A model generated the notes under the pieces. The model worked only from the letters and a program-made list of their open reading frames with translations, was not told where the DNA came from and did no database searches. Positions 62,824 through 64,000 of a stretch of 64,000 nucleotides of DNA are shown piece after piece. Position 1 is the stretch's first letter; each line of letters begins with the position of its first letter. The position numbers were made by a program, and so were the translations under genes. This DNA comes from Crambe crambe (taxonomy: Eukaryota; Porifera; Demospongiae; Poecilosclerida; Crambeidae). Location: positions 1 to 64,000 of the forward strand of contig OZ004588.1 in the NCBI GenBank assembly GCA_963924555.1. The letters run 5' to 3'.

Positions 62824-64000
62824 TTAGTTCTCCTTGATTAGTCGGTAGACACGATGTTTTGGTCCGTCATTATTCGTCACTACCTCAAACACGTAAGCTA
62901 GACACAGTAATGTCTCTTGAGTTTCTCTATTGGTCACAACCTGAGCAAATTATCAAACAGAAATTAAATTCCTCCTTGCAGGCAAGTCCCAGCCCTCCAC
63001 TGAACCATGCCTTACATGCGCGCATACACACACACCCACCTGGAGAATGGTGAAGTTTTCCAGAACGCTGTTCATCATGTATTTTTCTGGGAGGTGCTTG
63101 AGTCGGTGTATGAAACTGACCATATAGTCACACATTGGAGAACGGCTGATTTTATATACAAATCTGCCCTTGTCAAACCGAGCATACTCGGTCTGATTAA
63201 ACAAAGAAGATAATGTTTAGCAGGTTACAATTAATCCAGACACTCACCTCAACCTTTTCCACCACTTGTTTACCAAAGGAACAAACTTTGGTGGAGCAGG
63301 AGATGGTCATATTGTCACTAGACTCGTACTGACTGGTCACTCCATAAAATGTGTTGTCATTTTCATCCAGCAAGTCAGAATTGATATCTGCCCAGAACTT
63401 AACCAAGAAGAATCTGTCCTGAGGTCCCTTCTCAAAAAGGTCCTTCAGTCCTCCATTCTTTTCTGGAAATTTGTCAGCTATGTGTCGAATGTCCACTGCC
63501 TAGAATTATGGACAGAGTATGAGCGGAAGTATTCTAATTAATGCACATTGCCATACCTCCATGCTTGGGTCGACAAAACTTGTGGATGGGCCAATGTTGA
63601 CAAATTCATGGGAAGTATCCTGAAGAGTGAGAAAAAAGTTAGAAGAGGGAGGGGAGGGTGCATGGGAAGGGTGGAAAGGGGAGGGGTGGGAACGTACAGA
63701 TTCTGATTCAGTTTTGGACTTGTCAACAAATGCCACAAATTCAACCATCTTGAGGGGCTGGATGGAAAGAAGCAATTGATGCATTGTAAGAGAGAAGTTA
63801 GTGAGACAGTCTTTTCACTGACCAGATTAGGAGGAGGTATGTTAGGGGCTACGATTCGATCCAGAGGATTAGTAGCCACACGCTGCACAAAAAACATCTC
63901 AGATAAATATAGTCAGAGCCAAGGGATGCAGCCAGAACTTACTGGAGCAGCACTGTCATCGGCTGTTGTAGCAGTGGCACTTTGGATTGCCTGCGGGCTC
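62824..64000 (-). CDS. TEAD: TEAD-family transcription factor, C-terminal part (cut by window end)
   Basis: The minus-strand exons encode the YAP/TAZ-binding domain: [125 protein letters not shown] and [20 protein letters not shown], ending [10 protein letters not shown] with TAA at 62,824. This is the conserved C-terminal half of TEAD/Scalloped, the DNA-binding partner of Yorkie/YAP in Hippo signalling, including the [14 protein letters not shown] core. The TEA DNA-binding domain would lie beyond 64,000. Exons upstream ([18 protein letters not shown]) are Pro-rich linker. Confidence 0.95.

Overview
The window looks like the end of an animal chromosome, most likely from a sponge or another early-branching metazoan. 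The genes are animal-type: a TEAD factor, parvin, TMTC3-like O-mannosyltransferases, R-Ras and NPxY/phosphotyrosine signalling proteins. They are packed 90-400 bp apart and interrupted by many very short GT-AG introns, some about 45-60 bp. The species cannot be named from the sequence. Gene names come from motif and order similarity recalled from known families; no database search was run.

Region 1 (1-9.24 kb) is the chromosome tip. About 8.58 kb of (CCCTAG)n has its C-rich strand reading inward from the left end, as at a real telomere. The G strand is CTAGGG rather than the usual animal TTAGGG. It is followed directly by 33 identical 20-bp satellite units.

Region 2 (9.24-25 kb) is gene-poor and repeat-rich. 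It holds a decayed ~165-bp tandem repeat, a 27-bp coding-like minisatellite beside a zinc-finger-like ORF, a 10-bp minisatellite, and a young Ty3/gypsy LTR element with 174-bp identical LTRs and a 5-bp target duplication. It also holds copies of a dispersed non-coding repeat, remnants resembling a P-element/THAP9-type transposase, an unrecognised spliced gene, and the 3' part of a receptor-like gene with NPxY motifs.

Region 3 (23-64 kb) is a dense housekeeping and signalling block. In order: an HMG-box plus matrin-type zinc finger gene (-), an EFCAB6-like EF-hand gene (+), TNPO3 (-), SNRPE (+), CAPS2-like (+), an R-Ras/M-Ras GTPase (+), NDUFB8 (-), a secreted MRH-like protein (+), COPB1 (-), USP47 (-), a PCBD-type dehydratase (+), a PH-domain adapter with several phosphotyrosine motifs (+), two tandem TMTC3-like genes (+), parvin (-) and the 3' part of a TEAD factor (-, cut by the window end). 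Four head-to-head pairs share short intergenic segments that are probably bidirectional promoters.

The most unusual signals are the homogeneous CTAGGG telomere with its adjoining satellite, the recent gene conversion between the two TMTC3-like genes, the phosphotyrosine adapter and NPxY receptor tail, and the HMG/zinc-finger domain combination.
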